Of a stretch of DNA of 64,000 bases, positions 18,476 through 27,457 are shown piece by piece. How positions within the stretch are numbered: position 1 is the first letter of the stretch; each line of letters opens with the position of its first letter. The notes beneath the pieces are model-generated. The model ran no database searches and was not told the origin of the DNA. It saw only the letters and a program-made list of their open reading frames with translations. The translations under genes and the position numbers were made by a program. This DNA comes from Bacteroidota bacterium. GTDB lineage: Bacteria; Bacteroidota; Bacteroidia; NS11-12g; UBA9320. The DNA lies in contig WGNA01000008.1 in NCBI GenBank assembly GCA_016124755.1, forward strand, positions 124,001-188,000, read 5' to 3'.

Positions 18476-18940
18476 ATGACAAGGTTCCTGATAATATTTA
18501 TAGTTTCGATCGCACTTATTTCATGCGTCAAATTAAACCGTGTGAGAGTGTCTCCGGAGAGTATTATCCATGATACCTCAGTTTTTAGTCCAGAAACAGG
18601 TTGGTTTGCTCTCGCTGACAGTCATTCTATAGGACGATACTCAAGAATCGGAAAACAAATTTTTTGTGGTGAAATAGGATGTAAGGATTATCCGGTTATC
18701 AATGTTGATGTAGAAAGTTTTGAGGTTTGGCCGGGGACGAATTATGCCCGGGACAAGAAAAGAGTTTACTATCCAGAAACATTTATCTGTAGATGTGGTG
18801 ATCAATGTGGGACTTGTTACAACTCAGATCCGGAAATAAAAGGCGCAGATCCTGTATCCTTCAAATGTGTTGCGGCAGACTCAGCGGTTGATAAGAATTC
18901 ATATTATCTGGGGAATAAAAAATTTCCCCGCAATAATTAA
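18476..18940 (+). CDS. DKNYY-type lipoprotein
   Basis: A signal peptide ends in a lipobox ALISC at about residue 17. The mature part holds DKNYY-family units, seen as NYARDKKRVYYPET (about 98-111) and ADPVSFKCVAADSAVDKNSYY (about 124-144), where DK..YY turns alternate with GADP.SF strands. A Cys-rich loop (CRCGDQCGTCY) lies between. DKNYY proteins are small envelope proteins of unknown function. It begins 47 bases after the PKD protein, on the same strand, and could be in its transcript. Confidence 0.8.
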   Translation: MTRFLIIFIVSIALISCVKLNRVRVSPESIIHDTSVFSPETGWFALADSHSIGRYSRIGKQIFCGEIGCKDYPVINVDVESFEVWPGTNYARDKKRVYYPETFICRCGDQCGTCYNSDPEIKGADPVSFKCVAADSAVDKNSYYLGNKKFPRNN

Positions 18941-19041
18941 AGAATTCACAGTAGTTAATTAATTTTAATAGCTTGAACCAGCTACGAGTCAAACCAAAAC
19001 GCATTGAAGATAATTAAAATGGTGTGTTGCCATAACATTGA

Positions 19042-19134
19042 ACCAAGCTTGGTGATTTTGAATATCAATTATGTTGGATTCGATTTATTGGAACTCACTC
19101 CGAATATGACAAGATAGACGCAAATAGTATTTGA
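19042..19134 (+). pseudogene. higB: Remnant of a HigB toxin gene (C-terminal end only)
   Basis: The frame before the higA start reads GDFEYQLCWIRFIGTHSEYD and then KIDANSI, stopping at TGA 19132-19134. IRFIGTHSEYDKID is the hallmark C-terminus of HigB-family mRNA interferases. Upstream of 19042 this frame has stops and no HigB N-terminus, so about two thirds of the toxin is missing. The distance from its stop to the antitoxin ATG (19137) is normal for higBA. The toxin is therefore dead by deletion, and the antitoxin is retained. Confidence 0.85.
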
Positions 19135-19136
19135 TA

Positions 19137-19493
19137 ATGAAAATTAAACCGATAAGAAACGAAGAAGACTATCAAAATGCACTCGAACGACTTGAGGTAA
19201 TTTTTGATGCTAAGAAGGGTACGGATGAGGGGGACGAATTAGAAATATTATCAATATTAATCGACAAGTATGAAGATGAAAACTTTCCTATCGGGATGCC
19301 CGATCCAATCGAAGCTATTAAGTTTAGGATGGAACAAATGGGAATAAGTCAATCAGAATTGGCAGAGGTCGTAGGTTTTAAAAGTAGAGTTAGTGAAATA
19401 TTAAATAAAAAACGAAAACTTACGTTGGCCATGATTCGCAAACTGCATGAGAGTCTTCACATTCCAACCGAAGTACTCATTCAAGACTATTAA
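19137..19493 (+). CDS. higA: HigA-type antitoxin
   Basis: A 118-aa antitoxin starting at ATG 19137, just after the HigB remnant stop; a TTG at 19131 is less likely. The N-terminal helical region (IRNEEDYQNALERLEVIFDA) and acidic linker lead to a Xre-type HTH at about 60-115, with FRMEQMGISQSELAEVVGFK, SRVSEILNKKRKLTLAMIRK. It would bind its promoter and neutralise HigB, but the cognate toxin here is reduced to a tail. It may persist as an orphan regulator or by protecting against a HigB elsewhere (inference). Confidence 0.9.
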   Translation: MKIKPIRNEEDYQNALERLEVIFDAKKGTDEGDELEILSILIDKYEDENFPIGMPDPIEAIKFRMEQMGISQSELAEVVGFKSRVSEILNKKRKLTLAMIRKLHESLHIPTEVLIQDY

Positions 19494-19524
19494 TTAAAAT
19501 ACTATTGTGGTTTAACATGAACCA

Positions 19525-20190
19525 TTATTTCTCTCCAATAAATTCCGGTTCTCCCAGAAAATGTGGTTTAATACCTATTGCCAAATCGATAAACAATTTC
19601 ACCCGGGCAAATTTTTCCCGGAGCTGAGTTTTAATTCCGCGTTTCAGACTCACATCTTTTGCATTAAAACCAATGGCTTTTAAACCTTTTTCTTCAGCGA
19701 GAAATACCGCCCGTTGATTGTGAAATTTTTGAGAAATAATGGTAACCGAGTCCTGACCGAAAATTTCTTTGCAACGCACAACCGAATCCAACGTTCGAAA
19801 TCCGGCATAATCCAGAAAAATATGATCTTCCGGAATTCCGGCCTTAATGAGATCTTCTTTCATGGCGGTAGGTTCGTCGTATCGCACAGAACCGTTGTCA
19901 CCACTTATCAAAATATATTTGATTTTACCGGCTTTATACAACTCAACTGCGGCATTAATCCGAAATACATAATACGGATTTTTAAAATTGCCGTTTCTGG
20001 TAACCGGTGATGTTCCAAGCAACAAACCCACTTCATTGTATCGCAGTTGCGACAAATCAGTAAATACCTTTTTTTCGGTACGGCGTTCAATGGTAAAATC
20101 ACAAAGGGCAATCACGAGCACACAAATAGCAATTCCCAAAATGGCAGGTTTTAAAATTGTTCTGAACGGCACTTTGATTTTTTGAAACAT
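19525..20190 (-). CDS. sanA: SanA/YdcF-like envelope protein (DUF218)
   Basis: The protein has one N-terminal membrane segment (ILGIAICVLVIALCDF, about 17-32) and a DUF218 domain. The domain has the SanA-type motifs LLLGTSPV, NPYYVFRINAAVELYKAGK, ILISGDNGSVRYDEPTAM, and LDYAGFRTLDSVVR. In enterobacteria SanA affects envelope barrier function and vancomycin sensitivity at high temperature; the molecular activity is not settled. At 221 aa the length fits. The region upstream of its start is the eight-unit repeat array, so its promoter probably lies in the first about 40 bases upstream. Confidence 0.88.
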   Translation of the reverse strand: MFQKIKVPFRTILKPAILGIAICVLVIALCDFTIERRTEKKVFTDLSQLRYNEVGLLLGTSPVTRNGNFKNPYYVFRINAAVELYKAGKIKYILISGDNGSVRYDEPTAMKEDLIKAGIPEDHIFLDYAGFRTLDSVVRCKEIFGQDSVTIISQKFHNQRAVFLAEEKGLKAIGFNAKDVSLKRGIKTQLREKFARVKLFIDLAIGIKPHFLGEPEFIGEK

Positions 20191-20230
20191 GTTGGCAAGT
20201 TAGGGAATGGATTCTTTAAGGAATGTAGAA

Positions 20231-21685
20231 TTCTGATCATCTCCAATTTTACGCGCTCTTACACTCTCCCGCTCTCCGCTCTTCTTGTTTCCGCTACAGT
20301 TACTGTTACTGTTACCGTTACCGAGTTCGTTCGCTTCGCTCATGATGACGATCGTTCTCGGAGGAGAAAGGGATTCTTCGCGGAGCTCAGAATTTTATTA
20401 ATCTCAGTTTAATGCGCTCTTATGCTCTCCCGCTCTCCGCTCTTCCGTTACCGTTTCCGTTACCGTTACTGTTTCTATTACCGTTACCCTTCATGGGTTC
20501 ATTCGCTTCGCTCACGATGACGATCGTTCTTCGGGGTAAAAGGGGATTCTTCGCAGAGCTCAGAATTTTATTAATTTCTAGTTTTACCCGCTCTTTCGCT
20601 CTCCCGCTCTCCGCACTTCTGTTACCGTTACCGTTACAGTTGCCGTTTCCCTTCATGGGTTCATTCGCTTCGCTCACGATGACGATCGTTCTTTGGGGTA
20701 AAAGGGGATTCTTCGCGAAGCTCAGAATTTTATTAATCTCAGTTTAATGCGCTCTTATGCTCTCCCGCTCTCCCGCTCTTCAGTTACTGTTACCGTTACA
20801 GTTTCTGTTACCGTTACAGTTTCTGTTACCGTTACCGTTACCGTTACTGTTTCCGTTCATGGGTTCATTCGCTTCGCTCACGATGACGATCGTTCTTCGG
20901 GGTAAAAGGGGATTCTTCGCAGAGCTCAGAATTTTATTAATTTCTAGTTTTACCCGCTCTTTCGCTCTCCGCTCTTCAGTTACTGTTACTGTTACCGTTA
21001 CTGTTTCTGTTACCGTTACCGTTTCCGAGTTCATTCGCTTCGCTCACGATGACGATCGTTCTTTGGGGTAAAAGGGGATTCTTCGCGGAGCTCAGAATTT
21101 TATTAACTTCTAGTTTTACCCGCTCTTTCGCTCTTTCGCTCTCCGCTCTTCTTGTTACCGTTACCGTTACCGTTACCGTTTCCCTTCATGGGTTCGTTCG
21201 CTTCGCTCACGATGACGATCGTTCTTTGGGGTAAAAGGGGATTCTTCGCGTAGCTCAGAATTTTATTAATTTCTTGCGTTACCCGCTCTTTCGCTCTTTC
21301 GCTCTCCGCTCTTCTTGTTACCGTTACCGTTACAGTTACCGTTTCCCTTCATGGGTTCGTTCGCTTCGCTCACGATGACGATCGTTCTTTTGGGGTAAAA
21401 GGGGATTCTTCGCGGAGCTCAGAATTTTATTAATCTCAGTTTAATGCGCTCTTTTGCTCTCCCGCTCTCCGCTCTTCAGTTACTGTTACCGTTACAGTTA
21501 CCGTTTCCCTTCATGGGTTCATTCGCTTCGATCATGATGACGATCGTTCTTTGGGGTAAAAGGGGATTCTTCGCGGAACTCAGAATTTTATTAACCTTAA
21601 GTTTGAAGCGCTCTTACGCTCTCCCGCTCTTCGCTCTTCTTGTTACCGTTACCGTTACCGTTACCGTTACCGTTACCGTTTCCCT
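20231..21685. repeat. Tandem array of eight ~162-bp units with GTTACCG hexamers
   Basis: Eight copies of a composite unit lie between sanA and the racemase. Each has (i) CGCTCTTTCGCTCTCCCG words, (ii) a run of GTTACCG/GTTACTG/GTTTCTG hexamers of variable length, and (iii) a constant part with CTTCGCTCACGATGACGATCG, GGGGTAAAAGGGGATTC and TCAGAATTTTATTAA. The word GATGACGATCG starts at 20344, 20517, 20678, 20882, 21048, 21211, 21374 and 21536, giving periods of 173, 161, 204, 166, 163, 163 and 162 bases. The long open frames in it are products of the periodic sequence, not genes. The final hexamer run reaches the stop codon of the racemase gene. Confidence 0.95.
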
Positions 21686-22756
21686 TCACACCACCTTCTT
21701 CTCCACATAATCCGAATTCATCACGGTAAGCACTCCCGTATAATTGAGTGTAAACCGGATTTCATCGCCGAGACGGATCGGTTTTTTGCACGAACCCACA
21801 TCCAAAACAATCATATCGGAACTGCCACCGATTATTTCGATGTCGGGATCTACAGGTGTAAGGTCGGTTGGATTTACGTCCAGCACACCGAGGTCGATAA
21901 TGGCACGTGTGCTTTCTTCTCCCAATTGCGAAAGATCAATTTCCGGAGATTCTCCCAACAGATTGGTTCCCTGTAATCCGGTTGCAACAACGGGCTTTTC
22001 CCTTATTTCAATTACCTCCGTCGCCAGAATAAAAACATCCTGTTTCATCTTTTCAACCGGTTTGTTATGATAAATGTCGTTGCCGAAAAACAGCGTTTCT
22101 CCGATCCGGAAATGATTACAGCCTTTCGGAATCTGCTTCATCGCCAGCAACGGAAGTGTGATCGAAGAACCGGCAGATACCCAGCGGATATTAGAATGAA
22201 ACCGGGCATTTATTAATTCGCAATACAAACTCAGTTGAATCAATTTATCCTTCGAAGGAAGAATTCCGTTCAAACAATTGAGATTTGCACCAAGACCGAT
22301 CACCTCTATGTTCTTTAGTTCAAAAACATCCTGATAAAACTGAATCAGTTCTTCGCCCATTACACCTTCCCGCAAATCACCAAGTTCAATCATAATAATG
22401 ATTTTGTGAATCACATTTTGCCGCGCAGCTTCTTCATTAATGAGGCGAATGGTTTTTATATGCGTATTAAAACTAACGTCGGCACAGGCAACTAATCTTT
22501 TAATACCATTTAATGGTGGCGGTTTTATATAAACCCTTTGAATTTCGGGAGCGAGTTTTTTGAGTTTTTCCAGATTACTCAGTCGGGAATCGTGAATTTC
22601 CATTGGATTTAACCGAACGAGTTCTTTTAAATAAATCTCATTGCCACAGAGAATTTTGGCAACTACACCCCAGTTTTTATTATACTTTTTAAATCGCTCA
22701 TCTAAATATTTAAAATTTAGTTCGAGCGATTTTCTTTTTAATTCAATGTAGGCCAC
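21686..22756 (-). CDS. PLP-dependent amino-acid racemase (alanine/ornithine racemase type)
   Basis: The protein has the fold-type III racemase order: N-terminal TIM barrel with the PLP-lysine segment VVAKILCGNE (about 32-41), then YIKPPP, IMIELGDLREG, GLGANLNCLNG and WVSAGSSITLPL (phosphate-binding), FRIGETLFFG, and a C-terminal β-domain. This is the branch of alanine racemases related to ornithine racemase, not housekeeping Alr. Start at 22756 overlaps the end of the symporter gene by 14 bases, so translation is coupled. Together they suggest uptake of an amino acid or amine-like solute and racemisation of it. Substrate unproven. Confidence 0.88.
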   Translation of the reverse strand: MAYIELKRKSLELNFKYLDERFKKYNKNWGVVAKILCGNEIYLKELVRLNPMEIHDSRLSNLEKLKKLAPEIQRVYIKPPPLNGIKRLVACADVSFNTHIKTIRLINEEAARQNVIHKIIIMIELGDLREGVMGEELIQFYQDVFELKNIEVIGLGANLNCLNGILPSKDKLIQLSLYCELINARFHSNIRWVSAGSSITLPLLAMKQIPKGCNHFRIGETLFFGNDIYHNKPVEKMKQDVFILATEVIEIREKPVVATGLQGTNLLGESPEIDLSQLGEESTRAIIDLGVLDVNPTDLTPVDPDIEIIGGSSDMIVLDVGSCKKPIRLGDEIRFTLNYTGVLTVMNSDYVEKKVV

Positions 22757-24209
22757 GGCTGTTGGGTTTCATAATTTCCAGGAGTATATAGGTGAGACCA
22801 GATCCGATTACTCCGTAAAAAATCGGGTCAAGTCCGAAAGGTATTGTAATAGCGTCGAGTGCGAACCAGTTTGTTGAAATTCCTTTTTTTAACACCGTTA
22901 AAATCACGGTGCCGAATCCGCCGATCATCATCGACCAGAAAGCAGAATTTGAATTGGGTTTCCACGGACCCAGCATTACGATTACCGGAACTAATAATCC
23001 GGAAACCATAAAAGCGTAGGATAGGAGCATTAAATCGAGAACGCTGGAAGCCTGAAACGCCAATAGTATGGCAACAGCTCCGATTCCGAACGTTACGAGT
23101 TGAGATCGCCGCACACTTTTTTTGTGCATCGGATCTGTGTTCAGAATATCACTGGTAAAATTACCGGAAGCCGCGAGCAGACAACTGTCGGCAGTAGACA
23201 TGATTGCCGAAAAATATGCCGACAACATCAATCCCATCCAACCGGCCGGTAAAACATGCCGCAATAAAAGGGGTAGTCCGAGTTCTTTGTCCATCGCACC
23301 GCCCGGATGAAATCCATCACTAATGAACAGACCTTGTTCGAAACCTGCACGTGCAAAAAGTCCGAGAACGACGCCCATAAATGCCATCAAAGGATATTCA
23401 AACAAACCGGCGATATACCAGGCGCGTTTGGCGGTTTTTTCATCGCGGCAAGCATAAATTCTCTGATATAAGGTCATACCTACAAACCAGATCGGAATTA
23501 TCGTTATGGCCCAGTTGAGCAGTTGTGTTAGTGATACATTTTTTAGTGAGATGAGATCGTGCGGAATAAAACGGAGAATTTCATCATAACCGCCGAGTGC
23601 TTTATAGGAAATGGGAATTCCGATAAAAATAAGACCGGCCATTAATAAAATCCACTGAAATGTATCGGTATAAATCACTGCTTTTATTCCCCCGAAAGCC
23701 GTATATCCGACAGCAACAACACCCATTATTAAAAGTGCTGAGTTGCGATCTAATCCGTTGAAAGTTCCCTCGGCCAGTTTGGAACCGGCGAGCAACTGAC
23801 TGGAAGTGAACATCAGATAACCGATAAAGGAAATTACACCGGCAACCAAAGCCACCCGTTTGTCGAAGGTGTCTGCGAGCAGTTGCGGAAAGGTGAGCAG
23901 TTTGAGTTTATGTGCACGGTGAATAACACGCGGAATTACTATCACCGCGCTTAGCCAGGCTCCGATGAGTCCGGTGAACAGCATCCATGAGCCCGAAAGT
24001 CCCATTGCGAAACCGAGACCGCCTAATCCGATGGAAAAACCGCCGCCAACATCCGTTGCAACAACCGACAAACCGATATGTCCGGATCCCATTCCCCGGC
24101 CGCCTGCATAAAAATCGCCGGCGTCTTTGTTTTTAAAATGAAAATACACTCCGATCCCCGCTACAATGAGGATGTAGAGAACGAAGATGATGATATCTAT
24201 GGCTGGCAT
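22743..24209 (-). CDS. Sodium:solute symporter (SSS family)
   Basis: The 488-aa protein shows 12-14 predicted membrane segments and the SSS pattern: N-terminal IIIFVLYILIVAGIGVYF, the DFYAGGRGMGSGHIGLSV motif, GYTAFGGIKAVIYTDTFQW, RIYACRDEKTAKRAW, and SAIMSTADSCLLAASGNF (the sodium-binding TM8 region). It imports a solute with Na+. It precedes and overlaps the racemase gene, which suggests an amino acid or proline-like substrate. It sits 6 bases after the GNAT gene on the same strand. Confidence 0.93.
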   Translation of the reverse strand: MPAIDIIIFVLYILIVAGIGVYFHFKNKDAGDFYAGGRGMGSGHIGLSVVATDVGGGFSIGLGGLGFAMGLSGSWMLFTGLIGAWLSAVIVIPRVIHRAHKLKLLTFPQLLADTFDKRVALVAGVISFIGYLMFTSSQLLAGSKLAEGTFNGLDRNSALLIMGVVAVGYTAFGGIKAVIYTDTFQWILLMAGLIFIGIPISYKALGGYDEILRFIPHDLISLKNVSLTQLLNWAITIIPIWFVGMTLYQRIYACRDEKTAKRAWYIAGLFEYPLMAFMGVVLGLFARAGFEQGLFISDGFHPGGAMDKELGLPLLLRHVLPAGWMGLMLSAYFSAIMSTADSCLLAASGNFTSDILNTDPMHKKSVRRSQLVTFGIGAVAILLAFQASSVLDLMLLSYAFMVSGLLVPVIVMLGPWKPNSNSAFWSMMIGGFGTVILTVLKKGISTNWFALDAITIPFGLDPIFYGVIGSGLTYILLEIMKPNSRGLH

Positions 24210-24215
24210 ACGCTG

Positions 24216-24656
24216 TTATTTCCGGGTTAGCCTCATTTCGAGGTACTTGTTTTCAAAACCCAGATTCTTGTACAGATGAAGTGCGGGATTATCGTGTTCA
24301 ACATGAAGCGCCACGCTGCCCTGACATTTATCGAGCGCCGCGGTCATGAGTTTTCTGCCCAGACCTTCTCCTCGATGTTCGTTGTGAATGGCGATGTACA
24401 CCAATATATTTTCCGGAATGTAGTCGTTCATGCCGGTTTGATTCACGATAACAGCCCCGACAATTTTTGATTTTTCTTTAAGGGTTAAAATAAATCCACC
24501 GAAAGACGGACTCTCTTTAATTGCGTAATCGATGCATTTGTTAATGGCGGTAAGACTGTCGCCGTATTGTTCTAAATGTTTGTGAAGAAAGCGTGCAATT
24601 TTATTTTTTTCAATTGCTGATGGCCTGTTAAAGGCGTCGTAGGTGTTGATCGTCAT
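24216..24656 (-). CDS. GNAT-family N-acetyltransferase
   Basis: The GNAT core has VGAVIVNQTG (β4), YIAIHNEHRGEGLGRKLMTAA (acetyl-CoA P-loop R/Q-x-x-G-x-G/A) and HVEHDNPALHLYKNLGFENKYLEMRL. I chose ATG at 24656 (MTINTYDAFNRPS) because family sequences start there; the frame stays open to 24791 and would add 45 residues of unlikely leader. Six bases before the symporter start, so the three genes GNAT-symporter-racemase form one operon. Acetyl acceptor unknown. Confidence 0.85.
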   Translation of the reverse strand: MTINTYDAFNRPSAIEKNKIARFLHKHLEQYGDSLTAINKCIDYAIKESPSFGGFILTLKEKSKIVGAVIVNQTGMNDYIPENILVYIAIHNEHRGEGLGRKLMTAALDKCQGSVALHVEHDNPALHLYKNLGFENKYLEMRLTRK

Positions 24657-24910
24657 TCCCGTTTTTCTGTGGTAAGCGGGCATTATAGTTTTTAAATCGG
24701 GAATGTCAAGTTTTACAAGGCTCCCGGAGGATTTAAATGAAATTTGAAATCTTGTGTTGAACGGTATCAGCACGTTAGCGGCTAATGTCATAAAAGTGTC
24801 GAAAGGCCGGATTTGTTGACATATTAACCCGATCTTAAGATTTTATGAAGATTTGTGAACCTTGTTTGAAATTCTAAATTAATCCCAAATTGAAGTTCTA
24901 ATTTGCCCGG

Positions 24911-25585
24911 GTGAAAATTCTGATTGTAGAAGACGAGCATATTCTGGCGAAAGATCTCAAATCGCATCTTACGTCGGATGAATACGCCTGCGAAATCAGT
25001 GAAACATTAGCTCAGGCAGAAGAGAGCATTTATCTGCACCAATACGACTGTGTATTACTGGATCTCAATCTTCCCGACGGAGAAGGAGAAACGTTGATTC
25101 CTATAATTCGGGACGAAAGTTCTTCCACCGGAATTATCATTATTTCGGCAAAAGGTTCGGTTGAAGATAAGGTAAGAGCGCTTCAATCCGGAGCAGATGA
25201 TTATCTCTCCAAACCGTTTCATCCGGCTGAGCTGTCTGCCAGAATTCACGCGGTTATCCGACGCAAAAAATTCGATAGTCAGAATCAGATTGAATTCAAT
25301 GAAATACGAATTGACTTATTAGCGAGAACCGTAAATGTGAACGATTCCGCAATAGAATTAACCCGAAAAGAATTTGATCTGTTGATTTTTTTTCTGGGAA
25401 ATAAAAACAGAGTACTCACCAAAGGCGCACTTGCAGAACACCTTTCAGGCGATTTCGCAGATATGTTCGACAATTATGATTTCGTGTATGCCCACGTAAA
25501 AAATCTTAAAAGAAAGCTTAAAGAATCGGGCAGCGCTAAATACATTAAAACGGTTTATGGAAGCGGGTATAAGTGGGAATCATGA
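24911..25585 (+). CDS. OmpR/PhoB-family response regulator
   Basis: The receiver domain (1-115) has the acidic pair after MKILIVEDEHI, the phosphoacceptor Asp in CVLLDLNLPDGEGE, and the conserved Lys in DYLSKPFHPAELS. The C-terminal winged-helix (about 130-224) has LTRKEFDLLIFFLGN, and KTVYGSGYKWE. The start is GTG. Its stop overlaps the histidine-kinase start (ATGA), so the two are co-translated. It binds DNA when phosphorylated by the partner at 25582. Its target may be the PepSY/TonB pair a few kb downstream, as such systems often sit together in Bacteroidota (inference). Confidence 0.95.
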   Translation: MKILIVEDEHILAKDLKSHLTSDEYACEISETLAQAEESIYLHQYDCVLLDLNLPDGEGETLIPIIRDESSSTGIIIISAKGSVEDKVRALQSGADDYLSKPFHPAELSARIHAVIRRKKFDSQNQIEFNEIRIDLLARTVNVNDSAIELTRKEFDLLIFFLGNKNRVLTKGALAEHLSGDFADMFDNYDFVYAHVKNLKRKLKESGSAKYIKTVYGSGYKWES

Positions 25586-26859
25586 AGCGATTACTCGACA
25601 TACCGGTTCGCTCTCTTGCGCTGTATTCTTTGCTGATTGTTGTGGTAATGATTCCGGTTTTTTTCTTTCTGGTGGAAGCCATTTGGGAGTCGGAAGTCGA
25701 TGAACACAACCGGAGAATTGCGAAACATTATGTTGAAAAAATAGAAACACTGGATGTTGAAGATACCATTCTTTTAGAACAGTTTGAATTCTGGAGCGCA
25801 TGGCAACCGAATATTTCGATTAATAAAGTTGCAGCCATTAATGTTCCGTCAGACAGCGTTTACGAGGTTTGGGAAAAGACGCCGCACAGTTCAGAAAAGG
25901 ATCGCTTCCGGTGTTATCAAACCTTTGTTTCAAAGGATGATTTGGCTTTTCAAATTCGGGTTCAGACCAATATAGAAGAGGAGGACGAAACTCTGATAGT
26001 GATCGGAACTTTTGCTTTTGTTGTTTATCTGATGTTGGTTATAGGTTTTATTATTTTAAACCGCAGGATTTCCCGCAAAACATGGAAGCCATTTTATGCT
26101 TTGTTAGGGCAGTTGGAAAAATTTGAAATTTCAAATCCGGTGAATACTCAATTTCCGGAAACCGGTATTTACGAATTTAATAAGCTGAATGAGGCATTAA
26201 AAAAGCTCATTGATCATTCTGTGAAATCCTTTCAGATTCAAAAATCGTTCACCGAAAATGCCGCTCACGAACTGCAAACACCACTGGCTGTTTTGCGTAC
26301 CCGTCTCAATGCTTTTGTACAAAATAAAAATCTCTCGGAAACACAGCTACAATTGGTAAACGAATTAGAAGCACCAATTACCCGACTTACCCGAATCAAT
26401 AAAAATATGCTCTTGTTGTCGGGGATTGAAAATCGTCAATATGAAGAAGTACAAAAGGTTGATTTGCGGGAAATTCTGCATCAATCGATGGAATTAATGT
26501 CGGATTTTCTGAAAAATTCCGGTTTAACTTTTAGCATAATAAACGAAGATCCGGTTGTGGTTGAGGCGAATTCATTTTTGTGTGAAACGGTGATTCAGAA
26601 TTTGATTTCTAATGCGATCCGGCATTCCGAAGAACCGGGAATTATTGAACTCGATATGTCGGGGAATAAACTATCCATTTCAAATCCGGGAAAAACAGCC
26701 TTGGTCGATAGTAGTCTTTTTACCCGTTTTTCCGGGAAGAAAAAAACTTCCGGGGTCGGACTCGGTTTATCCATTGTACGGGAAGTCTGTTCGCAATATG
26801 GCTGGGAAATTCAATATCGTTTTGAGGGGAAGCATATTTTAGAGATTCAATTTCTTTGA
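25582..26859 (+). CDS. Sensor histidine kinase
   Basis: ATG at 25582 overlaps the regulator's TGA; a GTG 9 bases earlier is less likely. Two membrane segments (about 14-32 and 134-157) flank an about 100-residue periplasmic sensor. A linker leads to the HisKA box FTENAAHELQTPLAVLRTRL with the phosphoacceptor His, then the ATPase N-box IQNLISNAIRHSEE and a G-box GVGLGLSIVREVCSQYGW. It autophosphorylates and passes the phosphate to the regulator. Signal unknown. Confidence 0.95.
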   Translation: MKRLLDIPVRSLALYSLLIVVVMIPVFFFLVEAIWESEVDEHNRRIAKHYVEKIETLDVEDTILLEQFEFWSAWQPNISINKVAAINVPSDSVYEVWEKTPHSSEKDRFRCYQTFVSKDDLAFQIRVQTNIEEEDETLIVIGTFAFVVYLMLVIGFIILNRRISRKTWKPFYALLGQLEKFEISNPVNTQFPETGIYEFNKLNEALKKLIDHSVKSFQIQKSFTENAAHELQTPLAVLRTRLNAFVQNKNLSETQLQLVNELEAPITRLTRINKNMLLLSGIENRQYEEVQKVDLREILHQSMELMSDFLKNSGLTFSIINEDPVVVEANSFLCETVIQNLISNAIRHSEEPGIIELDMSGNKLSISNPGKTALVDSSLFTRFSGKKKTSGVGLGLSIVREVCSQYGWEIQYRFEGKHILEIQFL

Positions 26860-26934
26860 TTTCGGTCATTAATTACAATAGTTATTTTTTTCGTTTATTT
26901 CGTTTGCGTAATTTCGGATAAGAAAGTTCAGCGG

Positions 26935-27393
26935 ATGGAAACAATTGACAAGAAAGTTCTGGAGGAGGATCAAAAAATTGCATTAAGTTCCAAAATGCAA
27001 ATAGAAAAGTTGTCAAATAGATTACACCAGTTTCGTTCATCACAAATCAAGATTAAGGTGGAGGAAAACGGAGATTTTATAACAATTCCCACGAATGCCA
27101 TCGCTTTATTGATTGATATTCTCTCAAACATGTCGGAAGGTAAATCGATTACGGTTATTCCATCTAATTCGGTTTTAACTACACAACAGGCTGCAGAAAT
27201 TCTGAATGTTTCAAGACCTCATGTCGTTAAACTCTTGGAACAAAAAATAATACCATTTAAGAAGGTTGGTAGCCACAGACGGGTATTGTTGAAGGATATT
27301 TTAAAGTATCAGGATCAGCAAAAAATATTACAAGAAGAAAATCTCAGATTTCATACGGAGCAAGCTCAAAAGCTGGATTTAGATTATGAATAA
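26935..27393 (+). CDS. VapB-like antitoxin with excisionase-type HTH
   Basis: The 152-aa protein has an N-terminal helical part and a MerR/excisionase-type HTH at about 80-130: VLTTQQAAEILNVSRPHVVK, then LLEQKIIPFKKVGSHRRVL. This type of antitoxin is found directly before VapC50-like PIN-domain toxins. Its stop codon TAA overlaps the toxin ATG by one base (TAATG, 27391-27395). The antitoxin looks intact, while its toxin is interrupted by a 505-bp insertion. It would also act as an autorepressor of this operon. Confidence 0.85.
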   Translation: METIDKKVLEEDQKIALSSKMQIEKLSNRLHQFRSSQIKIKVEENGDFITIPTNAIALLIDILSNMSEGKSITVIPSNSVLTTQQAAEILNVSRPHVVKLLEQKIIPFKKVGSHRRVLLKDILKYQDQQKILQEENLRFHTEQAQKLDLDYE

Positions 27394-27457
27394 TGTCTAA
27401 TTCCAAAATCATTGCGATACTTGATGCATGCGTGTTAGGCAACATAAAAACTAAAAC

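Noticed and set aside
20231-21685. CRISPR array
   Set aside because: Units of about 162 bases contain no constant 24-40-base repeat with unique spacers, and the varying part is a hexamer run.
20182-21710. Several open frames of 60-110 aa on both strands in the repeat array
   Set aside because: They are produced by periodic hexamers (VTVTV and SEANEP-type strings) in a tandem array, begin at repeat-unit positions and have no homology or start signals.
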